Notes: a model not told the origin generated them from the letters alone. A stretch of DNA of 64,000 nucleotides from Osmia lignaria lignaria (GCF_051020975.1 NC_135046.1:3162001-3226000), one strand, 5' to 3'; positions 13,901-28,900 are shown, counted from the first letter of the stretch. Numbers and translations: made by a program.

Positions 13901-16900
13901 TAAGCTACTTAGATTTTCTAATTGATGTAACATAAAGTCTCTTCCATCGATCGATTATTAAAATTCATGCATTCCTCGTTAAGTCATTGAATCTTAGTCT
14001 ACCAGTTCCGCGAGATTAAACGCTTCAAAGAAGTAGCGTTCTCACTACATAGATCTACTTTCCCTAAAAGCTTCTGTCCGTTCAAACTCGAGCACGCTTC
14101 CATTAACTCGGTTAATGAAGTTTTAATATTAGACACAGGAGATTTCAGCATAAGACGACAGAGAGTCTTAACGAGAGTAAAAAAAAATAAACACCATCGT
14201 TAGAGCAAAAATGTTACCTACTGCATAATTATCCCCTCCTTTGAAATTTGACGCGATATTAGGAAATTTTTCCCAGAGATAGGTGGATGTTTACGAGATT
14301 ATCTCGGTTTCCTCGACGTCGCTTCGGATCGGTTCGCGTCGAGTACGAAAATTGCGAACGAGTTAACGAGCCATCGGATGATCGGCGTTCGATCAAAGTA
14401 AAAATATTCTCTCAGCCAGGTGTAATTACCAGGCACCGGTGACGAGACCCGCGATCAAGAGGTCGTCTGAAAAGCTTTTTCTCGGCTCGTTTTAAACCAA
14501 CTGGCATCGCGCTTGTTACCTTGCCGAGGCTTCGCCGCGTAACGTCTGCTCTGGGGTTAGCTGCGCGTGGTACGAAGCGAAACAGGAAGAAAGGGGGAAA
14601 AAAAAAATACACACGGGTGAAAAGACGAAGAAGACGTGGAAGAAGAAGCGGAAAAAGGGGAGAAATCTCCACTCGAGCCGGGCTAACTAATGATGCTTCT
14701 CTTCACATGCCACACCCCTTACCCTTCAGATTCACTGGTTCAAGCTTCAGACGTGCCCCTGTACGATGCGATGCGTGCAAACGGAAGAGAGAAAAAAAAA
14801 ATCCCGGAAGTCGAAGACATTCTGCACGTTCTTCGCTACATTCCCTGTAATTTTTCGATCGTGGAAAGCGTTATAATTCATCGCTTCGTTTTCCGTTCAT
14901 CCCTCATTCGCCTTTCGATTCTCTACTTCTTTTTTCTTGTTTTCGGTGCATTAGCCTGTCATCCCAGTCGATAAGTCCGCGCAGGCTGTCGAAGTATAAT
15001 TAATATACCGTTGGCTTAGACCACAGATGCGCTTGCAGCCATCTCGTAATCACGAGGAAGGTAAACGAAGGTGCGTTGAAAATTGGGCGAGGCGATACGT
15101 TAGTTCGCTCTACGTTGAATTTAACATCACCGGTATCAGAAGTGGCTCGGTTAGTGGTTACATTTTTAATCGCAACAACGCTACACACTCGAAATTATTA
15201 TTCAAGCTTAATCAACGTTATTACACGTTGGCTGGTAATTATTGCGTGAGGGAGAATACAGGGAACGCGCGAAGGTACGATAAAATACTGGGATTTAACC
15301 TGCTCACTGGTCACAGTAGAAATAACCGTGTATAGTGCGGCGCATTATGAATGATCATCCCTAAAGGTACCATTGTTTTATCTTTGAAGTTCTGCTTTCG
15401 ATATTACGATATGATGTTCAGTCAATTCGAAATTTTACTCGAATCGCAGTAGAATTATCAGCGTTTAGTCCGACAAATTATAATTACAGCTTTTAAACGC
15501 ACCGTAATTATGCTTTTGATGCTGGACCTGTAGTTTAATATCGCGACAATATTGATATAATATTAATTCATTTCAAAATTTTGTTAATTATTCGGCAATA
15601 TCAATGTATCGAGTTCATAGTAGAAATATCCGTGTTTGGTCCGACGTCCGACATATTATAATTACAGTTTCTATTAAAGCGATTGAATTTTTTTTATCGT
15701 AACTTACTAAAAGCCTTTTCAAGTTCATTAAACAGATTGTTTACTTCCAATCCACCCCTTAACAAACGTTCATTTAATCGTGTCGTCGTAAAACTAAATT
15801 GGTCACTTTCGAACTATCCTTAGACTGTCTAAACATCGTGGTCGAAGGTAAATTCTAAACGAGAGTATTATAGAGTACACAGGGAACAGGACGCTCTAAA
15901 TCATCTGGTACAAATATTTAACCGTGCAGGAAAATTCAAACGTGTATCGAACACAGGGAAGCAGTGTTTGCAATTCGTGCATCAGCTCGATTGTGAATTC
16001 TAGTTTAATGGGATAGAGGCTTGTAAGCGGTTGTTTATCGGCAAGTAGCCGAAAACGGGCTGATATTTATTTGTCATAGTCGAAGTGGAAGTATACACCC
16101 ATGAAGATTCACGCTATAGGAATTTGTTTAAAATATCGTACATAAGCGTCCATATTTTAGAAATATCGTACACCGTTTGCTATCTAAACAGAGATTACCT
16201 CTCACGGGATTGCAAATTATTATTAGCTCCAACGCGCTACGTGATTTCAGAAACGTTGCATCTAGTGTAAGCATCGCGTAATTGTTGGCTTTACGTACAC
16301 TTGACGCAGATTTGTTTATAATAGCTGGCTGTTTGTTTAATGACCACTAATAACATGCAATATTTTTCTAACGGTATGAATAACGAAACGAAATTCTCCC
16401 CAGAAGAAATTTTAAAAAAGTCAATTTAAAATGTCACCCTGAGAAAGTTGTGTACCTCTTGGTGTAACCTTAATATAGCCAAACCGCTTTCAAGCGAGCT
16501 ATAAATTTATGCTAAGCGCACTTACATACTTATAAACTTAATAATGGAGTTTCCGACGGTGTGTTCGATCGTTTGCATATTCCGAAACCCCTTCCATTTA
16601 CTTGCTTACCTCTCGTAACTCTCGCGGTCAGAATACACGAAATTACCATCGAAAATCCGACACGCAGCGAGTCTCATGAGTGACGTACAAACTTTTTCAA
16701 ATTACCTATCCGTATTGAAACGAGATTTTTGAATTGGATCAAAGTTCGAGTTTATCGCGTGAGAATCAGTATGCAGTGAAAGCATTTGTACATCGGAGGG
16801 ACGGTTTTTCACGCAGTCACGTATCGCGAACTCGTAAAATCATTCCATTGAAGCGAGTATCGCATTGTTCGTTTCCCGTTTATGGTGTTTGAGCTTTCGA

Positions 16901-19900
16901 ACCATGTGAAAATTTTGCGATCGCACGCGGTTCGTGTGATCAACACCGTGCGAGGATTCAATGCGTGGAATGCAAACTGATTTTATTTTTCCTTTGATCG
17001 GTGTCCGTTCAATTATGTATGGATTAAACGGCTGCTTTTAATAGATTTATTGTTTTTAAATAAAAATGTGTTAATAGGTTTTTCTGGAGAAAAAAAATAA
17101 AAAATAAAAATCCCTACTAAGTAGACATATTTTTTTACGAAGACGACAACGAGGAAATTGATATTCTTGAATAGGTTGCAAGTGAAATGCTTTGCATATT
17201 CTCTCTGACGAGTGATCGTTGGTGAATCTGTGCTCGACACAAACTGCTCGTCGCTTTGCATCCTTTCGATTCTCCGCATCGGTCCGTGTGTTTCGCATTC
17301 ATTGACGATTAAAAGCCGCACTCGGCGCATCGCGAATATCTTCTTTCCAACTGGAGGATAGTATGACGCTCTCGGCAATGCAACGAGCAGTATTGAATTT
17401 CCTCGTCGAACGAAACAACACACGCGTTGTGTTATTCGGTCCCGCGAACATGTTCGAATCGTCGCGTCGGCAGAATCGACGGATATCCAGGATTTTCGAA
17501 GGGGAAAAGAGCGACGAAGAAGACGATAACTAGCTGTTAATAACGCCTACGCGTCGATCCGGGAAATACGTTCAGCTTTAAACGAATCGATTCTCGTTTC
17601 CACAGCAAACACGAGGGGCTACCTTTGTTGTAATATTCATTACCGTTTTATTACAATACTCTGTGGTGCTTGTAACACGTATCTGCCTCGTATCGCTTTA
17701 TTTCGAGCATCGCTAATTACGAGTGTATCTGTTAATGAAATCTTAATGAAACGAATGGGCTAATTGCCGTCCCACAGCTACGGGATAAATTTCAAAGGTC
17801 CTCTATTGAATATCGAGACTTTTTCTCGTTGACTCCGTTTATGAAACCTTTCCACGAGAAACATCCAACGAAATAACTGTTTGTTGTTTATTAACCGCAT
17901 CATTTTCAGTATCGTTAATTCCTCCCTCGAATAGATTTCAAATTTTAATCAAACAGAGGTGTAGGCGTTTAAGTGGAGGGAGAGAGGAAGGTTTCGTCTT
18001 CCCGGACGCTTTTAGTTCGGGCTAGGGACCGCTAGGTGGCGGCCAGATAATCGGTGACAGTGTTCTCGCAAGTGGTCGCCCGGCATGCGGTTCGAATATA
18101 TACAGGGTGATCCTCTCGCAGCCGGACACAAAGGAACACTGGCGACAATGAACCCCTTGACCGCACCATAAAAAGGTCTGCATTGTCACGTGCCAGGGGG
18201 ACCTACCCGGGCCGAGACGACTCTGTATGTCTTCATAGTGCGGTCTTCATTGTCGCCAGTTCCTTTGTGTCCGGCTGTGAGAGGATCACCCTGTAAAAAT
18301 TCCGAATTGCGGTATGATAGGTGTCTGGGACCAAGGGCCCCAGCGGTGTCAGGTGCCAACCCCTACTCCCCGTGGTGTGGTCTGGGCACACCGGCTATTC
18401 CGGTGGCATACGGGGCTCTGGCTATGGGCGTGAAGCGACCCTGGTGTAGTTGCTTGCTACCCACTCCAGGTTAGTTTGTTAAAGTAGAAGCGTCCTAGAC
18501 TAAAATTCCTTACAATTCCCGACAATTAGTCAAGTGTTGGGCCTTCCGTATCCGCTGATCTACCCAGCGCCACTTGGTTGGGAGGTGGCTGCTGGGAGGT
18601 GGATATTTATATTACGTCCACCTTCCATATATTGCTCTATTGCGCAATATCGCGCCCTTAACCACCGTCGGTATCATTGCAAACTTGGAAACGGCAGGGC
18701 AGGTTATAAACATGGGTCTGTTCTCAGCCCCACTGGACGAGTCTGACAGACGATCCCAAGACGAAACGTCATTTTTTCCCCTCTCCTACAGAGGAAATAC
18801 TTGTATGTTATCTGCCACCTTTATGATACGCCACAACTTACAACCAATCACTATCTTGTGACCATAATTCACCATTAAATGTCCGAGCTGATGCGTGCGC
18901 CGTTGAATCCTCCATTACTTTCCTCCTGCCCTTCCGCCTGCTCCTTCTTCTTCTTCTTCCTGTTTCTTCGCCACGGCGAAACCGTTGTTACAGCGTTCCT
19001 TTTTCAGCCGGCGGCTATTTATGACACGCCGTGGAAAACATTTCCCGTATATCATGGAACAAAGTTACATGAACTCGTCATGAGGGAGCAAGAGGGTGCG
19101 TCGGTGGCGCAAAGTAACACCCCCTTGTTCGTGTACGTGTAACGCTGTTGCGGGTGTATCTGTTTTGCCAGGAAAAGAAGAATCCCCGGAGAATCTTGAA
19201 GGATGTATTTCCTCTCTCCTTTCCTTACTCGCCGTCTTGCTTTCTTTTGTTAAATCTCCCGCGATATTGTCACTATCAATTTCCCCAACAGTATAATCCA
19301 AATACCGTTTCCACGTTATTTCCCGCGTATCGTATTGCTCGATTTAGAATTCCGGTAATTTTATCTGGTAATTGAACCCGCCTGCCATTAACTTCTTCCT
19401 TTTCTTATTAAACACCCGGTGAACTTTGAACGACGACTCGTTCGTCGGTGTATCTCGGCAGGAATATATTTCGCATACGTCAGGAGGAAAAATTTACGCG
19501 AACTCATCTGACAGGGATGGGGTGTCTCGTCGAAGGAAGCTGCTCTTCCGGCAGCCAAGATATTAAAGGGAAATTCCTCTTCTTCTTCCGCTATTGTCCA
19601 AAATCTCGGGAAAAGTTTTTTCTTCTCCTGGCAGACAAGCAAGTAAGTTCGCCAAGAGGGGGGAGAGATATTTCTTGATTGTTTCACGCGTCGGAGAGTT
19701 CAGCGGATTCCTTTGTTCGGGACACTTCGACGGGGTTGCCGTAGCAGGATTTATGCTTGATCGTTTTTCGCTTTTTCTGCTTGCAGAGATACGGAGCACC
19801 ATGCCGCCGATGATAAACGAGAAGGTGGTTTATATGTCGGCCCGTCTGAAAGACACCATTGTGATACCCTGCGTCGCGTACGGAAATCCTACACCAACCA

Positions 19901-22900
19901 ACAGGTAAGGATATCAGAAATATTTTTAGATTCTAAAAAATCGCAGCCACGACGCTTTTTTAGAGTATAAACTACATATGCATCCATGGCTGTTAGACAG
20001 TCGTTGAAGTACGAGTGATGCTTCTAGCGAATCGGTAACTTTGAACGTAGTGGCCATGGGTAAAAGATTATCACAGTGCATTCGCTCGGGGCTCAATCGA
20101 ATTTGCAAATTCTCTGCTTTAAAATGAACTGAAGACCATGATACTACGACTATCCTATGCCGAGATACAGCGAGTTAAAGATAAAATGGTAATTGTTCGG
20201 TTTTGAAGCATGTCGCTAAAAAGACCTGGTACATCAAAATGTTCATCAAAATGAAAAAGCAAGAGACGCATCTTAAAGAGAAAAATTTGCTCTTTCTACT
20301 GCTTTACCGAATGATCAATGATGATTTGATCGCTTTCTAGGAGCGGTTAAAGTCAAAAGGACGACTTTTACTTCAAAATTAAATAACTCAGTCAAAAAAA
20401 AATCGTACAACAACCAACAAATACTGATTTTACATAGGAAGGTAGTCGCTTTCGACTGATACAAATGCAACCTGCTAAAAAAATTTTGTTAGTGCCATGC
20501 AACGTTACAAATTTGAACAAAATTTTTAAAAACTTTCGAAGTGCTACTTATATCACTATAATTTTTATAAAATTCAACATAGCTAAAATCTTAAAAGAGG
20601 ATCTGAAAATAGAGATTTCACAGCTTCAAATGATCTTTCCGCGATATCGATTCTCGTCCTATTTTTCGAGTTCGTAGAGGTGATCCCTTAATTGTTTTGC
20701 AGAGTGTATATATATAATCATGTTTGCAAAAAGTAATTGAACCAATTTTGCAATTTTATACTTCTTTTAATATAAAAAAATTATTGGTCTTGAAATCGTA
20801 ATTGTTATTGGTTTTAATAATATTTTTCACGCAAGAGAAAGCCGTGATCCCCGTAAATCGAGCCAATTAAACTTTTCCGATGCATATTGCCCTCGACGTT
20901 GTATCGGGAAACTGTTTGCCAAACAAGTGAACCGTACTCGAGGGCCAAAAGTCGGCAATTAAGAAGTTCTCGGAGGACTCGGTTCTTCAAAAACACTTCT
21001 CTTCCACCGTGTAGCTATACGAGTCGGAGAACAGTGAATAAAAATGGTCCGAACCTTATTTCTTCCTTTGCTTTCGTTTCCAGACGTTTGATATATTTAA
21101 CATTTGACTTCAATCAAATATTCGAAGGGCTTCTCTTTCAACGTTAGGAAAATAACGCATTCGGAATATTATTTTGTCATTTCTCTTTGAAACTTTGAAA
21201 TATCTTTTCTCGAGCAAAGTGACATACTTTCTCGGCTGATTCCGAAGAGAAGAAGTTTCGAGTTTCTTTTAAAAGGGAAAGAAAAGCAGACAGCAAAAGC
21301 ACAGGAAACACTTCGCGTAATCAAGAACGAATGAAACGATCGTTGGCGAAAGAGTTGAGTAAAAATATTCTTAATTAAGGGTTGCATTAAGTATTTATTA
21401 AAAAGAAGCTCAATATCGAAATTTTAATGCCGGAAATATGAATCTCACGAATTTGTAATTTGAAAATTACCTAATGAATAATTTTGCATGCTGGCATATT
21501 TTACTTTTGTTTAAAGTTAAACAGCAAATCTTTCATTAGTATCTCGACTTATTCTCCTTCATCTTTCGCTGAGGAATTAAACAGTAAGCAGCCATTTACT
21601 TTTCCTCGTGGACCCAAGCTGCTACGATACAAACTAATCATTCGACGTCGCGAAAGTAGAAGGTAACGCTCGGCTGGAGTAAATTAAAAGGAGCTCTTTA
21701 GATTAATAAGACATACCGTTCGCGTGGCAGAGTTATCCTCGAATCTCCGGTCCGCTTCAGCCGGAACTTCCGTTAAATCATTGACGATAATCCGCGGCAG
21801 CAACGTGGCGCCGCGGACGAGGATTATAACGTTATTGAAATGTAAAAATTTCAATTTTGTTCCCGTTCTCTGCCCCCTGCTCGTCCCTGTATTTCAGAAT
21901 ATAGAACACCGTCGTGGAATAACGTTATTTCGAGGCGAATCTCCTCTTGCCACCAATTCTGCCGGGTCTGTCCGTGATTCTGCTTGAAATAAGCCGGATG
22001 CGAACGTTGTTCCCTCGCAGCTACCTTGCGTTTCGGGTATGATTTCATTTGAAAATCGAAAAGAGTTAAATGAATGATAATAATGATCCAGGATTTTTGT
22101 TCGAATAAATCGACACAGGTCTTCTAATTACTATAATAAATTAATCGCAAAACGAAGAAATGAGTCGTCAGTAGTTTCACCAACGTTGAGAAACGAAAGG
22201 ATTAACGTTAATGTCAAACCCAACGATGTGGTCTGGCTATTTCGCTTGGCAAAAGGTATTTTCACGAGCGAGATACGAAACATCCAAGGTTTATCGATGC
22301 GTAAGGGTGTATTATGCAACGGAAAGAGACAGAGAAATAGGGAACGAAGGGGATGAAAAGACGACCGGGTCTTTGACGACAGGGAATTCCGTTGCATAGG
22401 TTACCCCCCTTGAGAACTTTCCTCCAGTTGCTTTGATAAAGATCGTCCGTTCGTTCGTTCGGTCGATATTAATGGAGTTTCTTTGGTGCTCGGTCTCGAA
22501 ACTTGGACCCCTTTGCCAGCCTCATGAATCGAATAAAGTCGAGGAAGAAACAAAACGACCGGGCGTAATCGAGTCCAAGAATCGAGCGAGTAAAAGCGCG
22601 CGTAACTGAAATCTTAATGAACTTTCCTGTTGATAGTCTCGTGTTTTTCGCACGGGGTACTTATAAAAATAAACAGGATGGAATAAAACACAAAGGGTGA
22701 AAGAGGAACGCGTATCAGAATTTTAATGCATTCTTTATTCGATCGAGCGGCTCTGATTAAAGGGATAAACGAACGACAGAAGAAGCAGCTTCGAAAGAAG
22801 AGAAAGATCTAGGATGGTCGTGCGTTTGTCGTACGAGGACAACGACAGCAGAATTATTAAACGTCAACCGTATTTATCTCGTCCTTTTTTCTATCGCAAC

Positions 22901-25900
22901 GACTGGGACATGGGAAAGGGACTTCCTGTAACAAGGGCTGTTCCGCGTGTATACAAGATTATCCTGTCGCATCGCGTTTGGACGAGAACTGATTTAGTTT
23001 CGCCTTGGTGTCGCAGTGTTATCGAAACTGTTGCGTCGAGCCGTGTAACTCGTAAACCCGTTAAAATCGTCGGACGTTAACCGCCGTGGATGCCCCTATT
23101 CGTAAACGGATATCACCGTGTCAGAGAGGTATCAAAATTTTAACGAGTTTCGACGCGAGCCGTGAATAATTCCATACGCGCGTCGCTTTATTAACAATTC
23201 CCTGTCGCCTATGTTTGACAGGCGTAATTAATTTCGTCGGTCAAAGCGGCGTTCGGGGCTGATTTCCTGGATCGATAACCAGTATACGGTAATCGCGATG
23301 TTCCAAGAAACTACCCTTCTGCGATCGATTAGATAAAAATCAGAGGACACAGGACACGCGATAAACGCGCACGCAGTTTCTCGCGAGCAGGGTGGAAAAG
23401 CGGGATGGCTCGTAGGCAAGCGAAGGTGTGTGTATGTATAGAGGAGAGGAGTGTATGGGTAGCGCAAACAAACCGACCGCTGATTACAGAGACTGCTTCT
23501 GACAGCCCATCAAATATTCCGCATTTACGTGTACGCCGACGTCACTGAGTATTCCGTGCCTGTTCACCGTTTTCCCTCCCTCTCCTCCTTCGTCCTCTTG
23601 CTCCCTGCCTCTTTCGCGGCTTCTCTCGTCGAGTTGACGAAGAGCAGCGTCGTCTGACGGACGGAGATGGAGAACCGGGCCAAAGGATAAGCAAGAAGGA
23701 AGAAGAGAGAAGGAGAGTCTGAGAGTTTGCCAGTGTGGCACAGCCTTCTATCTCTATCTCTTTCCCTCACCAATTTCCCTCCGTAAATTCGATTATCTAT
23801 AGGTATACTCCTCGTTGTCGACCCCTCCTCTCTTCCCGCGTCGTCAGTCCCGTACCGTACGACTCTTCAACCTAATCCGGAGTCCTTCCACACCTCCTAC
23901 CTTATCCTGGCTCTCGCGAGCCGACCAACCTTCGAGAGCTTGTGACGCCGCTTTTCGAAACTACCGTCGACGAGGTCAATCACCCCGACGGGGACAAACC
24001 GCACCGTTAAAGCAAGGGAAAGGGGAGATCATTTTTGGCCGAAGTTAGGGGACCGTTTTAGCTCCGAGATTGCCTAGCTGAAAATATTAACGCTTTGAAC
24101 GCGTTCGAATCACCGGTGATCGACACTAATTCGGCATAATTCGTATTTAAGGTTCGCATTCGAATTTCGTAACTCTGCGGATAGTATTCGGCCTTGATAT
24201 CCTTCGACCGTGGAACTTAACAGTTTCCCGACAATTTTTCCTCAGACGACGTTCGATTTTGCGAGGTCACGTACGCGTTCGTTGAACGAACACGATTTCA
24301 CCTTCGTCTCCCCTTATCGCTTCGATTATACGGAGTTACCGGGAACTCTGTGCTCGTTGAAAGCGGACAGGTGAAAAGGAGGTTTCCAGGAATAATATTT
24401 GTCGACGAACTGAGCGTACGGACGAACGGGGCTACCTGCGCGCTTAGAAGACCAGAATCAATAGCGGTAGCGCGACGAAAATTTTATTTTCCAACTTTCT
24501 TCTCGATAAATATTGACACTGCTCGTTTCCGTTTCCGTGTAACGCGAGTGTTTCTTTCTTTGAGCGTCGTCGGGCGAGGAAAGACTTCGACAAACCACCT
24601 CGTATGCAACTGGAAGAATAGACATTCTCTAAATAGAAGGATTCGCGTTGATCTTCGCTTAAACGTCGATTTTGAGATTGAATTGGATCAGATTTTCCTC
24701 GGTGGATGGGTTCAAAGGGTCGGGGTTAACCGGGAAAGATCGATTCGATTATCCTGATAGCGCAAAAATTTCCTGCTCGCCGGTAAACGAACGCATGCCA
24801 TATCCAGTATGGTTCCTTTATTTAAAGATCCCTCGGTATTAACGATTTTCTCGTTTGTTTCCGGTATATGGTGAGGCTGCTTGTTCAAGCGGCAGTGTTT
24901 TGAAAACGTGCCAGTACATCTGGCCGCTGTATGCCCGTGGTCTGTGTGCATCCAGGGCCTCGAACAACAACAAAAAAAAAAAAGGAAAAAAGGAAAAGAA
25001 AAACGTTGAACGTACGAGTAGCGTAGCACAATTCACGGTCGTGCCGCGTGTGTATTCAGTCTTGCCGATGAAACAGTTGTTATTTTGTGGTTGCCACGAG
25101 TGCACCAGAGAGATACACCGCTGGAATGGAATGGCTCGGTTGGATAGTAAAACGGTACGGGCCAATATCGCTCTCTGTCCGATGCCAGTGGTACGAGCGT
25201 GTTTTTGCCCCGGCACGCTTGAAATCTTGAGCAACGATCGAACGTTGCATCGTAACGAGACTGCAGCTTCCAAGGGAGATGCACAGTTCCGATTCATCGA
25301 GCCGACCAGTCACTGGAGCGACGGCACGCTCGAGTTGACAGTAGTATGCGCCGTGACTGGTCAGACGAGCGTGCGGCAAATCTTGAACCGCGACGGTTAT
25401 TGTTGTTTCACTTCTTTCGAAAGTTCATTGGACTCTTATTAATCGCATTGAGCGACCGAGTCGCCGACAGGGTGAATGTAATGCATTTACAGGGAACTTT
25501 TTAACTCTTTAATTACTGTAATTAAAATGGACGTGTGTGGAACGAATCATAATTGTAATTATTCAGAACTTTTCACTTGCTAACTTCGACGTTAATAATG
25601 TTGAGCAATGGGAAATAGGAATATTTTTTTTTTTTTTTTACTGCAATAATAACTTAAAATTGTATCTGCAGTAGAAATTTACTTTATCCGAAAGTATTGA
25701 CGTCTCTTAAAATAGAATTTCCAATTGTGTCGTCTCGTAGTAACGCTAGGATTTTACGAGCACCGGCAAAGCTCGCTGGTTGTCATTCCTTTTTACGATT
25801 TCAAGACAAAAGCCGGCCAAGCCAACCGATCTAGAGATCCAGGAAGAAATGTTCCTTCATTTTTTTCTCTTTGCTTGTTACGTCACAGGTGGTATTACAA

Positions 25901-28900
25901 TAGAAATCAGAGAGAAGAGCCTATCGAGGACACATCCGGGCATTACATGGTGAGAGACGGTTCGTTGATCATACAAGGCGTCCAGGAAGGCGATGCTGGC
26001 TCGTATATGTGCACCGCCAGTAATTCGGAGGGCAGCGAATCCATGGAAGTGAGGTTAACGGTGTCTGCGCCATTGAGCGTTCATGTTCAGCCGTCGATTC
26101 AAACCGTCGATCTTGGAAAAGCCGCTCATTTGGTAATTGATGATTTCCATCCCTATTTATACGAGCCTGGTAATCCGTTGCTCGACTTAATTCACCCAAA
26201 ATTAGAAGCATCGATGAAGCTTTTGATTGCTCTTTATACCCTTAATATTCGTATCATTCATCTTTGAAGGTTCTATTTTTTTTAAACACGGATTATCAGG
26301 ATCTGCTAATATTTATTACAGAATAGTGATATAAGTCAATAACATACCAAGAAAACCGTTTATACTATTCATTTATTTAATAACAATTTTTTAATACATG
26401 CTGTTATTATTGGAATCACTGTTCCACCATGAAACATATAATACAGCGTTCAGTTTACTTTGTTAAGTTCAATAACATTGTAGTTTGTTTACAAACGTTC
26501 TACAATAACTTTAATGATTTTGTATACAATATTCATTATGCCATATTCTGCTAATAATAATACCACAGAATAGTGGTATAAGTCAATAACATACAAAGAA
26601 AACCGTTTATACTATTAATTTATTTAATAACAACTTTTCAATACATGCTGTTGTTATTAGGAATCACTGTTCCACCATAGTTCAGTTTACTTTGTGAAGT
26701 TCAATAACATTGTAATTTGTTTACAAACGTTCTACAGTAACCTTAATGATTTTGTACACAATATTCATTATGCAATATTTGCGATCAATTAGTACCGGCA
26801 GATTGTGTTAGCTTTATTTGACTCGCATTATCATAACAATACTTAATTTTAATTACGAAAGGGGACAAACTCTTCACATAAGAACGTCAGGAAAAATCTG
26901 CCCAATATGTTTATTGATTATTCCGTCTCGGTAGACCCCTATTTCGAGCCGCGTATTCGGTAAACTTTTCTGTTCCTTCATGAACAAGAACGTTCGCTGC
27001 GAAGCAACTAGATTCCAATTTTCTTGGCAAATTGTTTGCCCAGAACCGGGCCATTTACCGTGATCCCCGTTTCACTGTAATCCGATTTTCACGAGGTAAG
27101 GCGGGAAACGTTTCGAGTTGAAGTTTGTTCTCCCTCTACGTATCCGGCGTGGCTAGCCATGTTGGCAATCTTGTTTTCGTAACGGAAAAGGGGGCAGAAG
27201 ATTCGAGGGCATCCCTGTATCGGTGTGCGCGTTTAAACCGGCCGACTCTCATCGGTACACCTTTTCTCTGAACTGCTTTTCAGACTTGCAGCGCAAGTGG
27301 ATTTCCGCAGGCGGCGCTGTACTGGTTGAAGGACGGTCAGCCATTGAGAACGGGCGTTCGTATAAGGGCGGTTTCCAGGGAACGTATTTCCGTGATGTCG
27401 GTTGCACGGGAGGATCGCGGCATGTACCAGTGCTTTGTGAGGAACGAGTATGAAATGGCTCAAGGAATTGCGGAATTGCGGCTGGGCGGTGAGTCTTCTT
27501 TGTTTGCTTAACGTTTGCCTCCATTCTGCTCCATTCGCGCGATCTGCATGGGGAGCGAGCGAACGATGGAAATATAGAATAAACAGATCGTTATCGGGAT
27601 TAAAATTGAAAATACGCATCTAACCTTAACTAGAACGTTCAATCTCGGACTACAAAATCACGAGGGTAGTTTTTTAAGGATCGTTGCACCACCCAAACGA
27701 TATCGGATAAAGATTCATAAACGGTAATTAAAAGAAATACCCTTTCTATCATAAACAAGGATCGTTTCATTATATCGTCGTTAAAGCACATTCAAGATTG
27801 CCCGTTTCATTCCCCTCCCTCTCGACATAATAATCTTTTTCTCCCGCTGTAAGAAGCTCGAGCCACCCTGCTGACTCTCCGGTAATATCCATTATATCGT
27901 TTAAACGATTTTAAACAACCATCTTACTCCTTCGTTCCCTCCTCTTCGTAGATAGCAACAGGATGGCTCGCGAAAACAGTTTAACGAACGTTTCGCGAAA
28001 ATGAAACGTTTAAGACAGTCCGACGTGGCGTCTAATGACATCACGTCCAGAGCCACAGCTTTAAATTACGTCTAGCTTCTTCAATTTCGACAGTTAAATT
28101 CTTGCTGTCTGAAAAACGTTCTTTTTGCACGTTTTTCGTTTGTTAAGCCGATGATTTTCCTCGGTGGAGATTGGGTACGAGATTGAACCGATGTTTGGAA
28201 GACAGACTTGCAGTAGACTCAGGGACGAGGAAAGAGGCGAAAGGGTTGGGGGTGAACTTGTTTGTCGAGCGAATGGTTGCTGGTGGTTAATGCAGTGGAA
28301 CTCCTACCCATACGATCCATTCCAGGTTTGCGTGGCACTCCATCGTAACGCGTTTTCCATCACGGAGCCGTGCTGCTTTCCTCTAGGGAAGTACGTGCCA
28401 TTTTTGCGCGAAAATGGCCACATCTCTCTCTTCCGATCGTGCCTCCAGCTGGAAATCGCTGTTTGCCACCCGTTAATCGCGCTCGCTTCGATTCGAATGC
28501 TTTTAATTATAGAATCCCGCCAACCCATCGTTCGTGCTCGTCCCGTTTCTTTTCTTTGTTGATTTTAGGTGCTTTTAGATCGAGCTCGATTCAATTCTCG
28601 AACGGTGAGGAATTTTTGTGATCGAATATATATATGATGTTAATAGCCGAGTGTTTTGTTGAATGAGATTGAATTTGATCTCGGAAATTGAGCTAGTGGT
28701 TTTTGTGGATAAAGAGGGAGGAAGGTTGAATCGAAGCTTTAATTTGATTTGTAAATTTGTGAAATATAGAATGTTTCAATTAAAGCGGAATATTTAATTA
28801 GTATATTAAACTGTGTATAATTGAAATGCGAGAAAGATTTCATTTTTTCGCATTGTATATCTACCTCAGGAAAAGAGACATTAGAATCAGTGGCCTACAA

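Larger units (their letters stand above)
13680..19786 (+). other. Dscam2: Intron 3, 6.1 kb
   Basis: GTAAGT to TGCTTGCAG. It is largely AT-rich with no recognised exon. It carries a TA-flanked MITE (18103-18293) followed by an unusually GC-rich patch (about 18301-18475), and a CTT repeat near 18946. No additional Ig3 half-exon was seen. Confidence 0.8.
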
